Shown: in pieces, positions 24,156 through 32,979 of the stretch | Layout: every line of letters starts with the position of its first letter | How positions within the stretch are numbered: the first letter of the stretch is position 1 | Assembly: GCA_002320005.1 (NCBI GenBank) | Contig: DCJK01000046.1 | Location: forward strand, 17,176 to 81,175 | Reading direction: 5' to 3' | DNA: 64,000 nt | Source of the DNA: Firmicutes bacterium UBA1702 | GTDB taxonomy: Bacteria; Bacillota; Clostridia; Peptostreptococcales; Anaerovoracaceae | Translations under genes and position numbers: made by a program | The notes under the pieces: generated by a model | The model's input: the letters and a program-made list of their open reading frames with translations, nothing else | What the model was told of the DNA's origin: nothing | Database searches by the model: none

Positions 24156-25331
24156 TTATTTGCTTTTTGTGTAGCTGTTGTCGATTTCCACAACGCTGCA
24201 GAATGCAGGGTTGTATCCGGCTATTCTTTCCTGAAGAATCTGTCTTATCTTCTCAGGAGATTCTTTACACTCTGACGATACAACCACATCGAAGATCACA
24301 TTGGTGTGGGTGCTTCCCGGAACGATGCGGAGGTCGTGAAAACTCAGAACTCCGGGGATTTCTGAGATGGCCTCTTTTATTATATTTGACAGAGGCTCGC
24401 GGTTGGGATCATGAGTATTGACCGGATCCATATGAGCTGTCAGAAGTAAATGCAAGTCGTGGCTTATCTGCTTTTCTATGTTGTCGACCAGATCGTGGCT
24501 GAGCATAACATCCACATCTGAATCGACTTCAATGTGAACAGAAGCAAATATCTTGCCGGGACCGTAATTGTGCACCACCAGATCATGAATTCCCAGAACT
24601 CCGTCAAAATTCATGGTCTGTTTTTCGATGTTGTTTACAAGATCGGGATCGGGAGCTTCACCGAGAAGAGGGCTGACCGTTTCCTTTACCAGACTGATTC
24701 CGGACCACAAAATGAAGAGAGCAACAGCAAGGCCCAGATATCCGTCTATCTGCACATTGAGAAAGTGACCCATGAGGACTCCTGCCAGAACTACGGAAGT
24801 GGATATGACATCGTTTCTGCTGTCGGTGCCGGTAGCAATCAGCGCAAGCGAGTTGATCTTTTTTCCGGCAGAAATATTAAATAATGACTGCCAGACCTTT
24901 ATTGCAATGGCAAGAAGAAGAACAATGACAACGGTCCAGCTGAATTCCAGCGGCGATGGATGCAGGATTTTTTCGATGGAGCTTTTTCCCAGTTCAACCC
25001 CTACGATAATTATCATCACGGAAACAGCCATACCGGCAAGATACTCCATACGGGCGTGACCATATGGATGTTCATCGTCTTCCGGCATTGAGGCCAGCTT
25101 AAAGCCCACCAGAGTAATTAAGGATGAAGATGCGTCAGCAAGATTGTTGACAGCATCGGCTACAATGGCAATACTGCCTGAAAGGAAGCCTATCAGCATT
25201 TTCATCACACAGAGGAGGCTGTTAGAAAGGATCCCCACAATTCCGGCCAGCTTTCCATAAGCATCTCGCACTGCCGGGTCTGCAACCTGGTCATAATTTT
25301 TTATAAATTTTCTGAATAAAAAATCTCCCAT
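24156..25331 (-). CDS. Cation diffusion facilitator metal exporter
   Basis: A 391-residue CDF transporter with six transmembrane helices. Metal-site motifs are DAVNNLADASSS in TM2 and TDSRNDVIST in TM5, which fits the DD/DD type found in manganese- or iron-exporting members. The C-terminal cytoplasmic part is long (about residues 220-391), with two ferredoxin-like stretches. The presence beside an iron-uptake operon is compatible with metal efflux, but the substrate is not proven. Confidence 0.92.
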   Translation of the reverse strand: MGDFLFRKFIKNYDQVADPAVRDAYGKLAGIVGILSNSLLCVMKMLIGFLSGSIAIVADAVNNLADASSSLITLVGFKLASMPEDDEHPYGHARMEYLAGMAVSVMIIIVGVELGKSSIEKILHPSPLEFSWTVVIVLLLAIAIKVWQSLFNISAGKKINSLALIATGTDSRNDVISTSVVLAGVLMGHFLNVQIDGYLGLAVALFILWSGISLVKETVSPLLGEAPDPDLVNNIEKQTMNFDGVLGIHDLVVHNYGPGKIFASVHIEVDSDVDVMLSHDLVDNIEKQISHDLHLLLTAHMDPVNTHDPNREPLSNIIKEAISEIPGVLSFHDLRIVPGSTHTNVIFDVVVSSECKESPEKIRQILQERIAGYNPAFCSVVEIDNSYTKSK

Positions 25332-25350
25332 CTTTATACCTCACATATGT

Positions 25351-25599
25351 CTATTCTGACATGGCCTCCCGGATAGCTATGGACAGCTGATCAGGACAGG
25401 AGGTTCCCTTCAGCCCGCATTTGATTCCGGAGAGCCTGTTTACAACATCTTCCCACGGCATCCCTTCCACCAGGGAGGCTATTCCCTTGAGGTTACCGTT
25501 ACAGCCGCCTGTAAAATGCACTTTTTTCACAATACCTTCATCTATCTCAAATTGTATCTGGCTTGAACAAACTTTTTTTGGTGCATATGAATAGAACAT
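25351..25599 (-). CDS. TSCPD domain protein (TIGR03905 family)
   Basis: An 82-residue protein with conserved cysteines: CSSQIQFEIDEG, VHFTGGCNGNLKGI and the family signature GTSCPDQL. It is related to the TSCPD region of class II ribonucleotide reductases and probably binds a nucleotide or a metal; function is not known. It lies 19 bp upstream of the CDF gene in the same direction. Confidence 0.9.
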   Translation of the reverse strand: MFYSYAPKKVCSSQIQFEIDEGIVKKVHFTGGCNGNLKGIASLVEGMPWEDVVNRLSGIKCGLKGTSCPDQLSIAIREAMSE

Positions 25600-25697
25600 G
25601 ATAAATCTCCTTTTAAAATTTATATTGTTTGTGTTAAAATAAATATCTCAAGATAAATTAGTATAGCATAAATCTCAAAAAGAAGCCACCTGATTAT

Positions 25698-26489
25698 ATG
25701 TATAAGGATAATAAATTATTAGTAAATATATTAGAGGACAAGTACAGGCAGTTCCGGAAATTTTATTCCATAGTGTCCACGGATTTCCTGGACAGCACCG
25801 AGGCTTCTGCTGCTGCATCTTTCGTCAGAACCCACAGCGCAGAAGGGGTTTTGTTTTACGGGGGATATGAGGATGCAGAAAGAAGACAGGTAATTTTTGT
25901 CCCGGACTATATTCCTGTTGCCGGCGAAGAGGACATTATACGGTATTTCAGGGAAAACCCTGATGACTGTCCGATGGTGATTCTCAATGCGGAAATCAGG
26001 CAGAAAGGTGCAAGCCTCAGGCATTCAGACTATCTGGGCTCACTTATGGCCCTGGGTATCAAGAGAGAGAAGATAGGAGATATCATTGTCAGCGAAAAGG
26101 GCGCTCAGATTTTTGTGTGCAGGGAGATTGCGCCTTATATGGCCGAAAACTATTTCAAAGCAGGGAATATTTCGCTAACCGCTAAGATTCTGCCTGTTTC
26201 TCAGCAGATAATTGCCAAAGCAGATATAAAAAAGTTAAAATCAGTTATACCATCACCGCGCCTTGACAATATAGCTGCGGCGGCTTTTGACATTTCCAGA
26301 AAAGCAGCCACGGAAGCTATCAGCAGGGGGTTGGTTTTTGTCGATAATATTGAAACAAAAAAACCGGACCACTTTCTCAAAGGGGGAGAGAAGATTGTTC
26401 TGAGAGGGAAAGGAAAGGTCATCTTCATCGGGCTTTGCGGGACTTCACGCAAAGGGAAACTTTACGCGGAAATTGACAGATATATTTAA
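25698..26489 (+). CDS. YlmH-like S4-domain RNA-binding protein
   Basis: A 263-residue protein. The N-terminal two thirds match the YlmH family, including RHSDYLGSLMALGIKREKIGDI, and an S4 RNA-binding domain occupies about residues 183-245 (SPRLDNIAAAAFDISRKAA). YlmH homologues bind 50S ribosomal subunits and assist rescue of stalled nascent chains. The ATG at 25698 has only a weak ribosome binding site. Unusually it is not beside divIVA or ylmG. Confidence 0.9.
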   Translation: MYKDNKLLVNILEDKYRQFRKFYSIVSTDFLDSTEASAAASFVRTHSAEGVLFYGGYEDAERRQVIFVPDYIPVAGEEDIIRYFRENPDDCPMVILNAEIRQKGASLRHSDYLGSLMALGIKREKIGDIIVSEKGAQIFVCREIAPYMAENYFKAGNISLTAKILPVSQQIIAKADIKKLKSVIPSPRLDNIAAAAFDISRKAATEAISRGLVFVDNIETKKPDHFLKGGEKIVLRGKGKVIFIGLCGTSRKGKLYAEIDRYI

Positions 26490-26510
26490 AAGACAACGAG
26501 GAGGTAAAAA

Positions 26511-27236
26511 ATGGATAAGAGAGATTTGCCGAGAATAGAAGGGAGACTTAGATCCAAGTATATCGAGGTGCCAAAGGAAATATACAAAGCAAAAGGCATT
26601 GTAGTAATGGGGAGAAGGATAAAGTCGGTGATTTTTACTACAGACATAGCCATAATAAGGAGCTGCAATGCCGATGCGGTACTGGCCGTATATCCTTTCA
26701 CGCCGCAGCAGGTCATTTCCCAGGCCATAATAAATGTAGCTCCTATGCCGGTTTTTGTAGGCGTGGGAGGCGGGCTGACCCATGGTGTACGCAGTGCGGT
26801 AGTGGCCAAAGATGCAGAAGGGGATGGAGCGTGGGGCGTTGTTGTAAATGCACCTATGACCAATGAAAACATACATGTTATAAGTCAGACTGTTGATATA
26901 CCTGTAATAGCAACAGTTGTAAATAAAGCAACAGACATAGAAAAACGTCTGGAGGCAGGCACATCAATCCTGAATGTTTCCGCAGCGGAAGACACACCGG
27001 ATGTGGTAAGGACCATACGCAGAGACTTTCCAAACGTGCCGATCATTGCCACGGGAGGACCTACACCGGAATCCATTCTGGAGACTATAGCGGCAGGAGC
27101 AGACTGCATAAGTTATACACCGCCGTCAACAGCTGAAATTTTTGCAGGTGTCATGGAGGAGTATCGCAGCATAGAAAATACCGAGGCTGCTGTTGAGGAA
27201 CAGACTACCATACTGGATGTTCTTGAAAAGTTATAA
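26511..27236 (+). CDS. TIM-barrel protein of unknown function
   Basis: A 241-residue alpha/beta-barrel protein often annotated in Clostridia simply as hydrolase. The phosphate-binding style ends VFVGVGGG, IPVIATVVNKAT and PIIATGGPTPESI resemble HisA/HisF and ThiE-like barrels, implying a phosphorylated substrate, but no catalytic residues can be assigned with confidence. AGGAGG precedes the start; it is 21 bp after the YlmH-like gene. Confidence 0.7.
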   Translation: MDKRDLPRIEGRLRSKYIEVPKEIYKAKGIVVMGRRIKSVIFTTDIAIIRSCNADAVLAVYPFTPQQVISQAIINVAPMPVFVGVGGGLTHGVRSAVVAKDAEGDGAWGVVVNAPMTNENIHVISQTVDIPVIATVVNKATDIEKRLEAGTSILNVSAAEDTPDVVRTIRRDFPNVPIIATGGPTPESILETIAAGADCISYTPPSTAEIFAGVMEEYRSIENTEAAVEEQTTILDVLEKL

Positions 27237-27281
27237 AAAGAACAGACATATGGAAAAGATCCCGGAAGAAAGGCAGGCACC

Positions 27282-28274
27282 ATGAAGGACAGATACGGAA
27301 GGGAAATAAATTATCTCAGAATATCAGTAACAGACAGATGCAATCTGAGATGCAGATATTGTATGCCTGAACACGGAATCAGGCCTGTAGATCATAAGGA
27401 TATACTTAGCTTTGACGAAATAGGACGTGTGGCGGCAATATGTGCCGGACTGGGCATAAAGAACATAAAAATTACCGGCGGTGAACCACTGGTAAGGAAA
27501 GATACGGCATACCTTATAAGAAAATTAAAAGAAATCTCCGGAATCAGAAAAGTCACTATGACCACCAATGGACTGCTGATGGAGAAATATATTTCAGAAC
27601 TTATTGAAGCGGGTCTTGACGGAGTCAATATCAGCCTTGACACTCTTAAAGAAGTCAGATATATGGAACTGACAGGTTCTGCCGGTGCTGAAAAAGTTCT
27701 GAAAGCAATAATGCTCTGCACAGAACGAGGCCTTGCCACAAAGGTCAACATGGTTCCTGTTGCAGGCTTTAATGATGATGAGGTGGGACAATTGGCGGCA
27801 CTGGCAAAAAATCTCGATGTAGATGTAAGATTCATTGAGATGATGCCTGTGGGGCAAGGAAGACTCTTTCAGGGATGCAGCGGTTCTGATGTGCTGAAGC
27901 GGCTGGAAGCTATTTTTGGACAGGCTCATGCCGAAAAAAGCCACGAAAACCACCGGAAGGATTCCGGCAGCGGCCCTGCAAGATATTATCGATTTGACGG
28001 ATTCAGAGGAAGAATAGGTTTTATTGATGCATTGTCAAGACCTTTCTGCAGCCAATGCAACAGAGTGAGGCTGACTTCAGAGGGATTCCTGAGGCCATGC
28101 CTGCAGTTTGAAACCGGCGAGAATCTCAAGGAACTCATGAGGGCCGGATGCAGTGATAAACAGCTTGAAAAGGCAGTCCAAAAGTGCGTTTTCGGAAAGC
28201 CTTCGGGACACTGTTTCAACAGCTTCTCTAAAGACGCAGAAAAAACCGGATTTATGTCAAAAATAGGGGGATAA
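27282..28274 (+). CDS. moaA: GTP 3',8-cyclase (molybdenum cofactor)
   Basis: A 330-residue radical SAM enzyme for the first step of molybdopterin synthesis. The N-terminal cluster site is Cys20, Cys24 and Cys27 in DRCNLRCRYCMPE; the C-terminal cluster lies in FCSQCNRVRLT and LRPCLQF. It ends in the conserved Gly-Gly. It is the only molybdenum cofactor gene in the window; moaC and others are not nearby. Weak ribosome binding site. Confidence 0.96.
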   Translation: MKDRYGREINYLRISVTDRCNLRCRYCMPEHGIRPVDHKDILSFDEIGRVAAICAGLGIKNIKITGGEPLVRKDTAYLIRKLKEISGIRKVTMTTNGLLMEKYISELIEAGLDGVNISLDTLKEVRYMELTGSAGAEKVLKAIMLCTERGLATKVNMVPVAGFNDDEVGQLAALAKNLDVDVRFIEMMPVGQGRLFQGCSGSDVLKRLEAIFGQAHAEKSHENHRKDSGSGPARYYRFDGFRGRIGFIDALSRPFCSQCNRVRLTSEGFLRPCLQFETGENLKELMRAGCSDKQLEKAVQKCVFGKPSGHCFNSFSKDAEKTGFMSKIGG

Positions 28275-28282
28275 GAGAAAAA

Positions 28283-29005
28283 GTGCGATATGTGATAGCT
28301 GATATACACGGATGCTATAATGAATACCGGCAGCTTCTGGAAAAAATAGAATTTTCTCAAGAGGACGAGCTTTATATCCTTGGGGATGCAGTTGACAGAG
28401 GGCCGGAACCGATAAAGGTTCTTGAAGATATGATGATGCGTCCCAATGTGATATACATATTGGGCAACCATGAATATATGATGCTCAAAGTTCTTTCCCG
28501 GCTTGACAAGGAGATAACCAGCGAAAATGCCGAAGGGTATCTGGATTCTGATGATATAACAGCATATATCCACTGGATGCAGGACGGCGGGGAAGTCACA
28601 TGCAGACAGTTCAGAGCCCTGCCTGCTGAAAGACGACGGGACATTCTGGAATATATAGAAGACGCATGGCTGTATGATGAAGTGGAAGCAGGCAGAAATA
28701 CTTTCATTCTGGCACATGCGGGAATTCATCATTTCAACGAGAAAAAGAGCCTGGAGGCTTATGATTTTACAGACTTTATATTTTACAGATGCGATTACGG
28801 AAGAAGATATTACAGGAATAAAAATACTTATCTTGTAACGGGCCATACGCCCACCATGAATATAAGGGCGGACAAGAAGCCTCTTGTTTACAGAGAAAAA
28901 GGGCATATTGCCATAGACTGCGGATGTGTGTTCGGCGGAAATCTTGCCGCCTTCTGCCTGGAGACGGGAGAAGTCACATATGTGGCGCGAAATGAGAATG
29001 TGTGA
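28283..29005 (+). CDS. Metallophosphoesterase (PrpA-like Ser/Thr or Ap4A phosphatase)
   Basis: A 240-residue calcineurin-type phosphatase starting with GTG at 28283. Metal-binding motifs in order are ADIHG (DxH), GDAVDRG (GDxVDRG), GNHEY (GNHE) and a distal H in GHTP. The type is common to protein phosphatase PrpA and diadenosine tetraphosphatase; which one cannot be decided. It is 8 bp after moaA. Confidence 0.88.
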   Translation: MRYVIADIHGCYNEYRQLLEKIEFSQEDELYILGDAVDRGPEPIKVLEDMMMRPNVIYILGNHEYMMLKVLSRLDKEITSENAEGYLDSDDITAYIHWMQDGGEVTCRQFRALPAERRRDILEYIEDAWLYDEVEAGRNTFILAHAGIHHFNEKKSLEAYDFTDFIFYRCDYGRRYYRNKNTYLVTGHTPTMNIRADKKPLVYREKGHIAIDCGCVFGGNLAAFCLETGEVTYVARNENV

Positions 29006-29068
29006 ATAACGGGAAAAGAATAATGAAATCCGACGCAAACAAAAGAGAAGTTTGCAGTAGTTGACCTA

Positions 29069-29353
29069 TTACTGTGAACTGTCTTTGGGAGTGTCCTCTA
29101 AAGCTTTCAGCTCATATATGCTGTAATCAAAACAATCCCTGCCGCCTCTCGATATGAGATAGAAGAATCCCGGGAGGCTTCTTAGCCAGAAGTAAAACGT
29201 GCAGTCAGCTTCATCCGTATACCGACACCCGTGATTACAAGGGTAAATGTATCACGGTAACAATACTAACAGTTCAGCAATTTCTCTGGTAGAAGTCAAT
29301 GCATGATGCTTGTTATTGATGGCTTTGACAACATCACATGAGGAATTCTCCAT
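29069..29353 (-). pseudogene. Possible decayed surface-protein fragment (WLRS motif)
   Basis: On the minus strand one frame runs from ATG 29353 to a TGA at 29254-29252, and continues in the same frame for 60 codons to TAA at 29071-29069. The second part holds CRYTDEADCTFYFWLRSLPG, resembling the W-L-R-S-P-G core of DUF6273-type surface domains. Without read-through the two halves are separate, so I call it a remnant. The surrounding 29006-29430 has no intact gene. Confidence 0.35.
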
Positions 29354-29433
29354 ACCTTCACCCAGGTGAAAAAAGGTGTGGGTTTGTTCGCATTTAAGAG
29401 GTAAAAGAACAAAAAATCTTTAGAATATCTTGA

Positions 29434-29868
29434 CAAATAAAATCAGACGAAAATATCAAGCTGTTTGAGACTTTAGATAGTAAAGACAGGTTGATACCAA
29501 TAGGAGAAATGACAGTATTTCTCCTTGGTGAGTATATGAACTCCTGTCCATAAGATAAAGCATATCTAATTGTTAACAGATGTGGAGAAAAAATTACATG
29601 CAGCGCAGTTAAACAGCTGCTTGCTGATGTAAAAGAAAAAGTACATTTTAGAGTGTATTCACATGCATTGAGACATAATTTTGCATCTAATTTCCTTGTT
29701 GACGGTTATAACGAAAAAGGCTCTTTTGATACTTTGGCTTTACAAACATTATTAGGCTACACAGACTTTAGAGTCACAGAAAGCTACATCCATTATGCTC
29801 AAGAAATGATTACCTGTGCCAGAAAAATATCACATTTGGACAAAGTTTTCCTTAAAAAAGGTGTCTAG
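29434..29868 (+). pseudogene. Truncated tyrosine recombinase (integrase) remnant
   Basis: The frame reads DRLIPIGEMTVFLL, an in-frame TAA at 29551-29553, then YLIVNRCGEKITCSAVKQLL and the C-terminal catalytic half, including SHALRHNFASNFL (H-x-L-R motif), LLGYTDFRVTESYIHY with the tyrosine nucleophile, to a stop at 29866-29868. The N-terminal core-binding domain is missing and a TGA at 29431-29433 closes the frame upstream. It ends 63 bp from the 3' end of tRNA-Lys, the classic position of an integrase at an attachment site. Confidence 0.8.
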
Positions 29869-29893
29869 ATTTTAACTTAATTGAGAATAAAAC

Positions 29894-29927
29894 AAAACCC
29901 TCGAATTATTGAAATTCAAGGGTTTTT
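29894..29927. terminator. Terminator between integrase remnant and tRNA-Lys
   Basis: Fourteen-base near-perfect arms (one mismatch) with AAAA on the left and TTTTT on the right. It terminates the minus-strand tRNA and any plus-strand transcript. Confidence 0.85.
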
Positions 29928-29931
29928 CCTT

Positions 29932-30008
29932 TGGTGCATCTTCAGGGGTTCGAACCCTGGACACCCTGATTAAGAGTCAGGTGCTCTGCCAGCTGAGCTA
30001 AAGATGCA
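29932..30008 (-). tRNA. tRNA-Lys (anticodon CTT)
   Basis: The reverse complement gives a complete cloverleaf: acceptor GCATCTT/AAGATGC, D arm AGCTCAGCTGGCAGAGC, anticodon stem CCTGA-TCAGG with loop CTCTTAA (anticodon CTT), T arm CAGGGTTCGAACCCCTG and encoded CCA. An integrase remnant borders its 3' end. Confidence 0.96.
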
Positions 30009-30169
30009 TATTAACTTACCGTTCCATTGACGGAACACATCATATATTAGCATTTTGTGCATGGCTTGTCAACATAAAAATGTTATTAAATAAAAAATTT
30101 TTTAACCGCATTTTACCTATAATAGTTTTGCATACTATGAGCACAATAATCAGTGAGGAGGGATGGAAA

Positions 30170-30319
30170 ATGAGAGAAAACGAAAAGAACAGCAACAGGG
30201 TTTCAAATAACAGAAATACTTCTGAAAAAAATGAGAACCGCAATGAAAGAAGCGGAAAAAATCAGAAAAATCAGAGAAATGAAAACAGGCAGAAGAACTG
30301 TGACGAAAAGAGCAGATAA
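30170..30319 (+). CDS. Small Asn/Glu-rich hydrophilic protein
   Basis: A 49-residue protein of low complexity, dominated by Asn, Glu, Lys and Arg (RENEKNSNRVSNNRN, then NENRNERSGKNQKN). It has no hydrophobic core, so it is probably disordered. The start at 30170 has GGAGGG about 8 bases upstream and a TATAAT-like box lies 50 bases before, and a terminator follows, so it is a stand-alone expressed unit. It resembles small spore- or stress-associated proteins of Clostridia, but no family can be assigned. Confidence 0.55.
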   Translation: MRENEKNSNRVSNNRNTSEKNENRNERSGKNQKNQRNENRQKNCDEKSR

Positions 30320-30344
30320 ATACTCTGCATGGTGTTTTAGCGGA

Positions 30345-30374
30345 AAAAGAGCAGGTACAAAACTGCTCTTTTTT
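30345..30374 (+). terminator. Terminator of small Asn-rich gene
   Basis: Ten-base arms AAAAGAGCAG and CTGCTCTTTT with T-rich tail TTTTTTC. Confidence 0.9.
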
Positions 30375-30435
30375 CTTTGCAATCCACTACTATTTGTTAT
30401 ATAATAAAAAGAACTATAGAATCAGGAGAGTAACC

Positions 30436-31080
30436 ATGTGGGACGAGGCAAAAGAAATCTTAAATACTGTTATAGATTTCTGCCGGGATAAGACAACAGC
30501 CATACTCATAGCAGGAGGGTTGCTCATCGTGCTGATAATCATTATATCAGCGGTAAGATCATCACACAAAGATGACGATGAGGACTTTGACTTTGATGAG
30601 GAATTTTTCGGAGAAGCAAAAGAAGAAGATTCATTGGAAATTCAATCCTCGGACAAATCAGAACCTGTGGCGGCAGAGCTGTGCCGGGATGAAAGTAAAA
30701 CTGAAAAAGAAGTGGACAGTTCCGATTCCGGAGAAAGTGCCAGCGAATATATAGAAAGCATTTTAGAAGAGCTTTCTGAGATTTCTGCAAAAACACTTGA
30801 AGAGGTTGAGATAAAAATAAACGGAGCTGAATTCAAGCTAAAATACTCCAAGGGTCAGCCTTCTGACATGCCATCCCCTCAAGCAGAGGATACCGGAGAA
30901 TCCCGAAAAACTTGTGAAAGTGACCCGGATGCAGCCTGTGAGGGAAAGTCCCGGGAGGATATTGACACAGAGCGGTATAGCGACTTGATACCGAAGAAGT
31001 TCGGCCCCGGAAACGATGCCACAACCCGTATGGGAAGGACTTATACGGAAGAAGAACTTGAAAAAACCATAAGAGATTAA
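30436..31080 (+). CDS. Single-pass membrane protein with acidic cytoplasmic tail
   Basis: A 214-residue protein: a short N-terminal amphipathic region, one transmembrane helix at about residues 22-40, then a very acidic linker (DDDEDFDFDEEFF), a predicted helical segment (residues 100-135) and a disordered tail. No known family. The start at 30436 is supported by AGGAGAG upstream. First of a three-gene set that ends with UPF0182; gaps are 30 bp and then 1 bp overlap. Confidence 0.65.
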   Translation: MWDEAKEILNTVIDFCRDKTTAILIAGGLLIVLIIIISAVRSSHKDDDEDFDFDEEFFGEAKEEDSLEIQSSDKSEPVAAELCRDESKTEKEVDSSDSGESASEYIESILEELSEISAKTLEEVEIKINGAEFKLKYSKGQPSDMPSPQAEDTGESRKTCESDPDAACEGKSREDIDTERYSDLIPKKFGPGNDATTRMGRTYTEEELEKTIRD

Positions 31081-31110
31081 GCACAGGCAGTGTATTGCAA
31101 GGAGAGAAAG

Positions 31111-32979
31111 ATGTTTTGTACAAAATGCGGCAGAGAATTACATGAAGAGGACGTTTTTTGCGCCCATTGCGGAACAAAGGTCAGAGAGGACATCCTTAGA
31201 GAAGAAAGACATAAGCCTTACAGATATGATGAGGTCGTATTTAATCCTCCTTTCAGAGAAGAAGCTGAAAGACGCACCCGCCGTATAACCGAAGAAATAA
31301 AACCGTACAGCAGCGAACCGAAAAAAGAGTCCGTGAATTTTGACTGGAATCTTGAAGGATTTCCTACAAGAGACAGCAGGAAAGATGAGGACTTTGAACT
31401 GAACTGGGATACGGTAATTGACAGTCATCAGAAAAAGCGGGCGATAGATGTGGAAAAGATAACTCCTCAGCAGGAACAGGAACTGCCTGAGGATACATAC
31501 AAAACAGTTTCCGGAGAAAGTTTCGAAGATAAATACGAACATGTTTTGCAGCCTGAAGAAGACAAAACTGAAGGAGACAGCTGTGAGACAAAATCTGCCA
31601 CCATGTCCATAGAAGATCTTGAACGGCAGCTTTTCGGAAGCGAAGATATTGATGGTGCGCCCGAAAAACAGAGAACTGAAGGTTCAGAAATGACTATGGA
31701 ATACAATTTGTCGGGTCTGAACGGAAAAGAAAAGGAAGAAGAAAAATTTTATACATATAACGCCAAATGTGATGCTTTTCAGGAACTTCTGGATAGAGAA
31801 AAAGCAAGGCTTGACGCCATGGAAGAACGCAGAAAAAGCCAGTGGGCAGAGATAACCGGTCCGGAAGAGGTAAAGGAATATCGTGAAAAAAAGACACCTT
31901 CTTTTGAAGATGTGTTTATCGAACCCGAACTTCCGCTGGTGCCGCCTTTAAAAGAAGTTCTCACCGTTCAGGCTCCGGCCACAATTGCTGTTATGGCAGA
32001 GGATGATCCGGTTGCTGATATTGCTTCCCATGAGATGCCGAGTGAAGAGAAGACTCAAGTGTCTCCCTTTCTCCCGTTCGCACACGGAACAGCAGATGAC
32101 AGCGGAGACATATGCGGCGGTGAAGAAGAGATCGGGGATAACGGACCCTGTTCCGAAGAAACTCCCTGCATCGATCAGAGCTCCGCAGAAGAGCACATCG
32201 AAGAAGTCAAGAAAAAACTCAGATATTCAGATGTGTTCCCCATGGATGCTTTTAACGATGACAGCCACAGTGACGGCAGCAATGACAGCAATGCTGATGC
32301 TGCTGATTCCAAGGGGAAAACATTAGCTGACCCGGATGACGATTACGACGATGATGACGACAACAAGGGAGGGAAAGCCATAAAAGTTCTGATTGCCGTT
32401 CTCGCTGTAATAGTAGTTGCAGAACTGGCCATAATAGGCGCGAAAACTTTTGCTCCAAACAGCGGGCTGGCTCAGGGCGCCGACAGGCTCATTGAAAAAA
32501 TCGCCGTTCTTGTCCACGGCGGGGAGGAAGAGGATCCTGAACCTCCGCAGTCAGGTGACTCAAGATTTACGGAGTATATACAGGAATCAAAAGATCTGGC
32601 AGAAAATATAGGAGAGATAACATATAACGAAAATCTTAAATTTGACCTTACAAAAGAATATTCCTTTGATGGGATAGGCACCACCAGAGAGTTTACTGAC
32701 GAAACGCTTTCAGGAGAAAAAACAAGGGGCCAGGCAATTATTTCGGCGATGGTGTCTTACTACGGAGGATGGCAGAATGAAGACACGGAATCCGGAATAG
32801 TAGGAATAAACAAACTTGAAATAGGCGAAGTCAGAACAGGTGACGACGGGTACTATGCCCTTACCAAGGTTACTTATGTGAAGGAAGACGGACAGACAGC
32901 TGAAAAACAGCAGATTGCATTTCTGACTGCTTCCGGCGAGGATATAAAGATTAATGAGGTTAAGGAGGAGAGCAACTAA
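31111..32979 (+). CDS. Zinc-ribbon membrane protein
   Basis: A 622-residue protein. The N-terminus is a zinc ribbon (CTKCGRELHEEDVFCAHCG), followed by a long acidic, low-complexity cytoplasmic region (about residues 30-420), a transmembrane helix at about 430-450 (KVLIAVLAVIVVAELAII) and an extracellular domain of about 170 residues. The arrangement is that of zinc-ribbon membrane proteins of unknown role. The start at 31111 follows AAGGAGAG. Its TAA overlaps the ATG of the UPF0182 gene by one base, so the two are co-translated. Confidence 0.75.
   Translation: MFCTKCGRELHEEDVFCAHCGTKVREDILREERHKPYRYDEVVFNPPFREEAERRTRRITEEIKPYSSEPKKESVNFDWNLEGFPTRDSRKDEDFELNWDTVIDSHQKKRAIDVEKITPQQEQELPEDTYKTVSGESFEDKYEHVLQPEEDKTEGDSCETKSATMSIEDLERQLFGSEDIDGAPEKQRTEGSEMTMEYNLSGLNGKEKEEEKFYTYNAKCDAFQELLDREKARLDAMEERRKSQWAEITGPEEVKEYREKKTPSFEDVFIEPELPLVPPLKEVLTVQAPATIAVMAEDDPVADIASHEMPSEEKTQVSPFLPFAHGTADDSGDICGGEEEIGDNGPCSEETPCIDQSSAEEHIEEVKKKLRYSDVFPMDAFNDDSHSDGSNDSNADAADSKGKTLADPDDDYDDDDDNKGGKAIKVLIAVLAVIVVAELAIIGAKTFAPNSGLAQGADRLIEKIAVLVHGGEEEDPEPPQSGDSRFTEYIQESKDLAENIGEITYNENLKFDLTKEYSFDGIGTTREFTDETLSGEKTRGQAIISAMVSYYGGWQNEDTESGIVGINKLEIGEVRTGDDGYYALTKVTYVKEDGQTAEKQQIAFLTASGEDIKINEVKEESN

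Noticed and set aside
23519..24421. 300-codon plus-strand frame across the NfeD and CDF genes
   Set aside because: It runs antisense through two well-supported genes, is rich in Cys/Ser/Tyr without motifs, and has no ribosome binding site.
27986..29038. 350-codon minus-strand frame opposite moaA and the phosphatase
   Set aside because: Both plus-strand genes are supported by full sets of catalytic motifs; the antisense frame has none.
29431..29868. Functional integrase
   Set aside because: The N-terminal domain is absent, a TAA interrupts the frame at 29551 and a TGA closes it upstream, so it cannot be an active recombinase.
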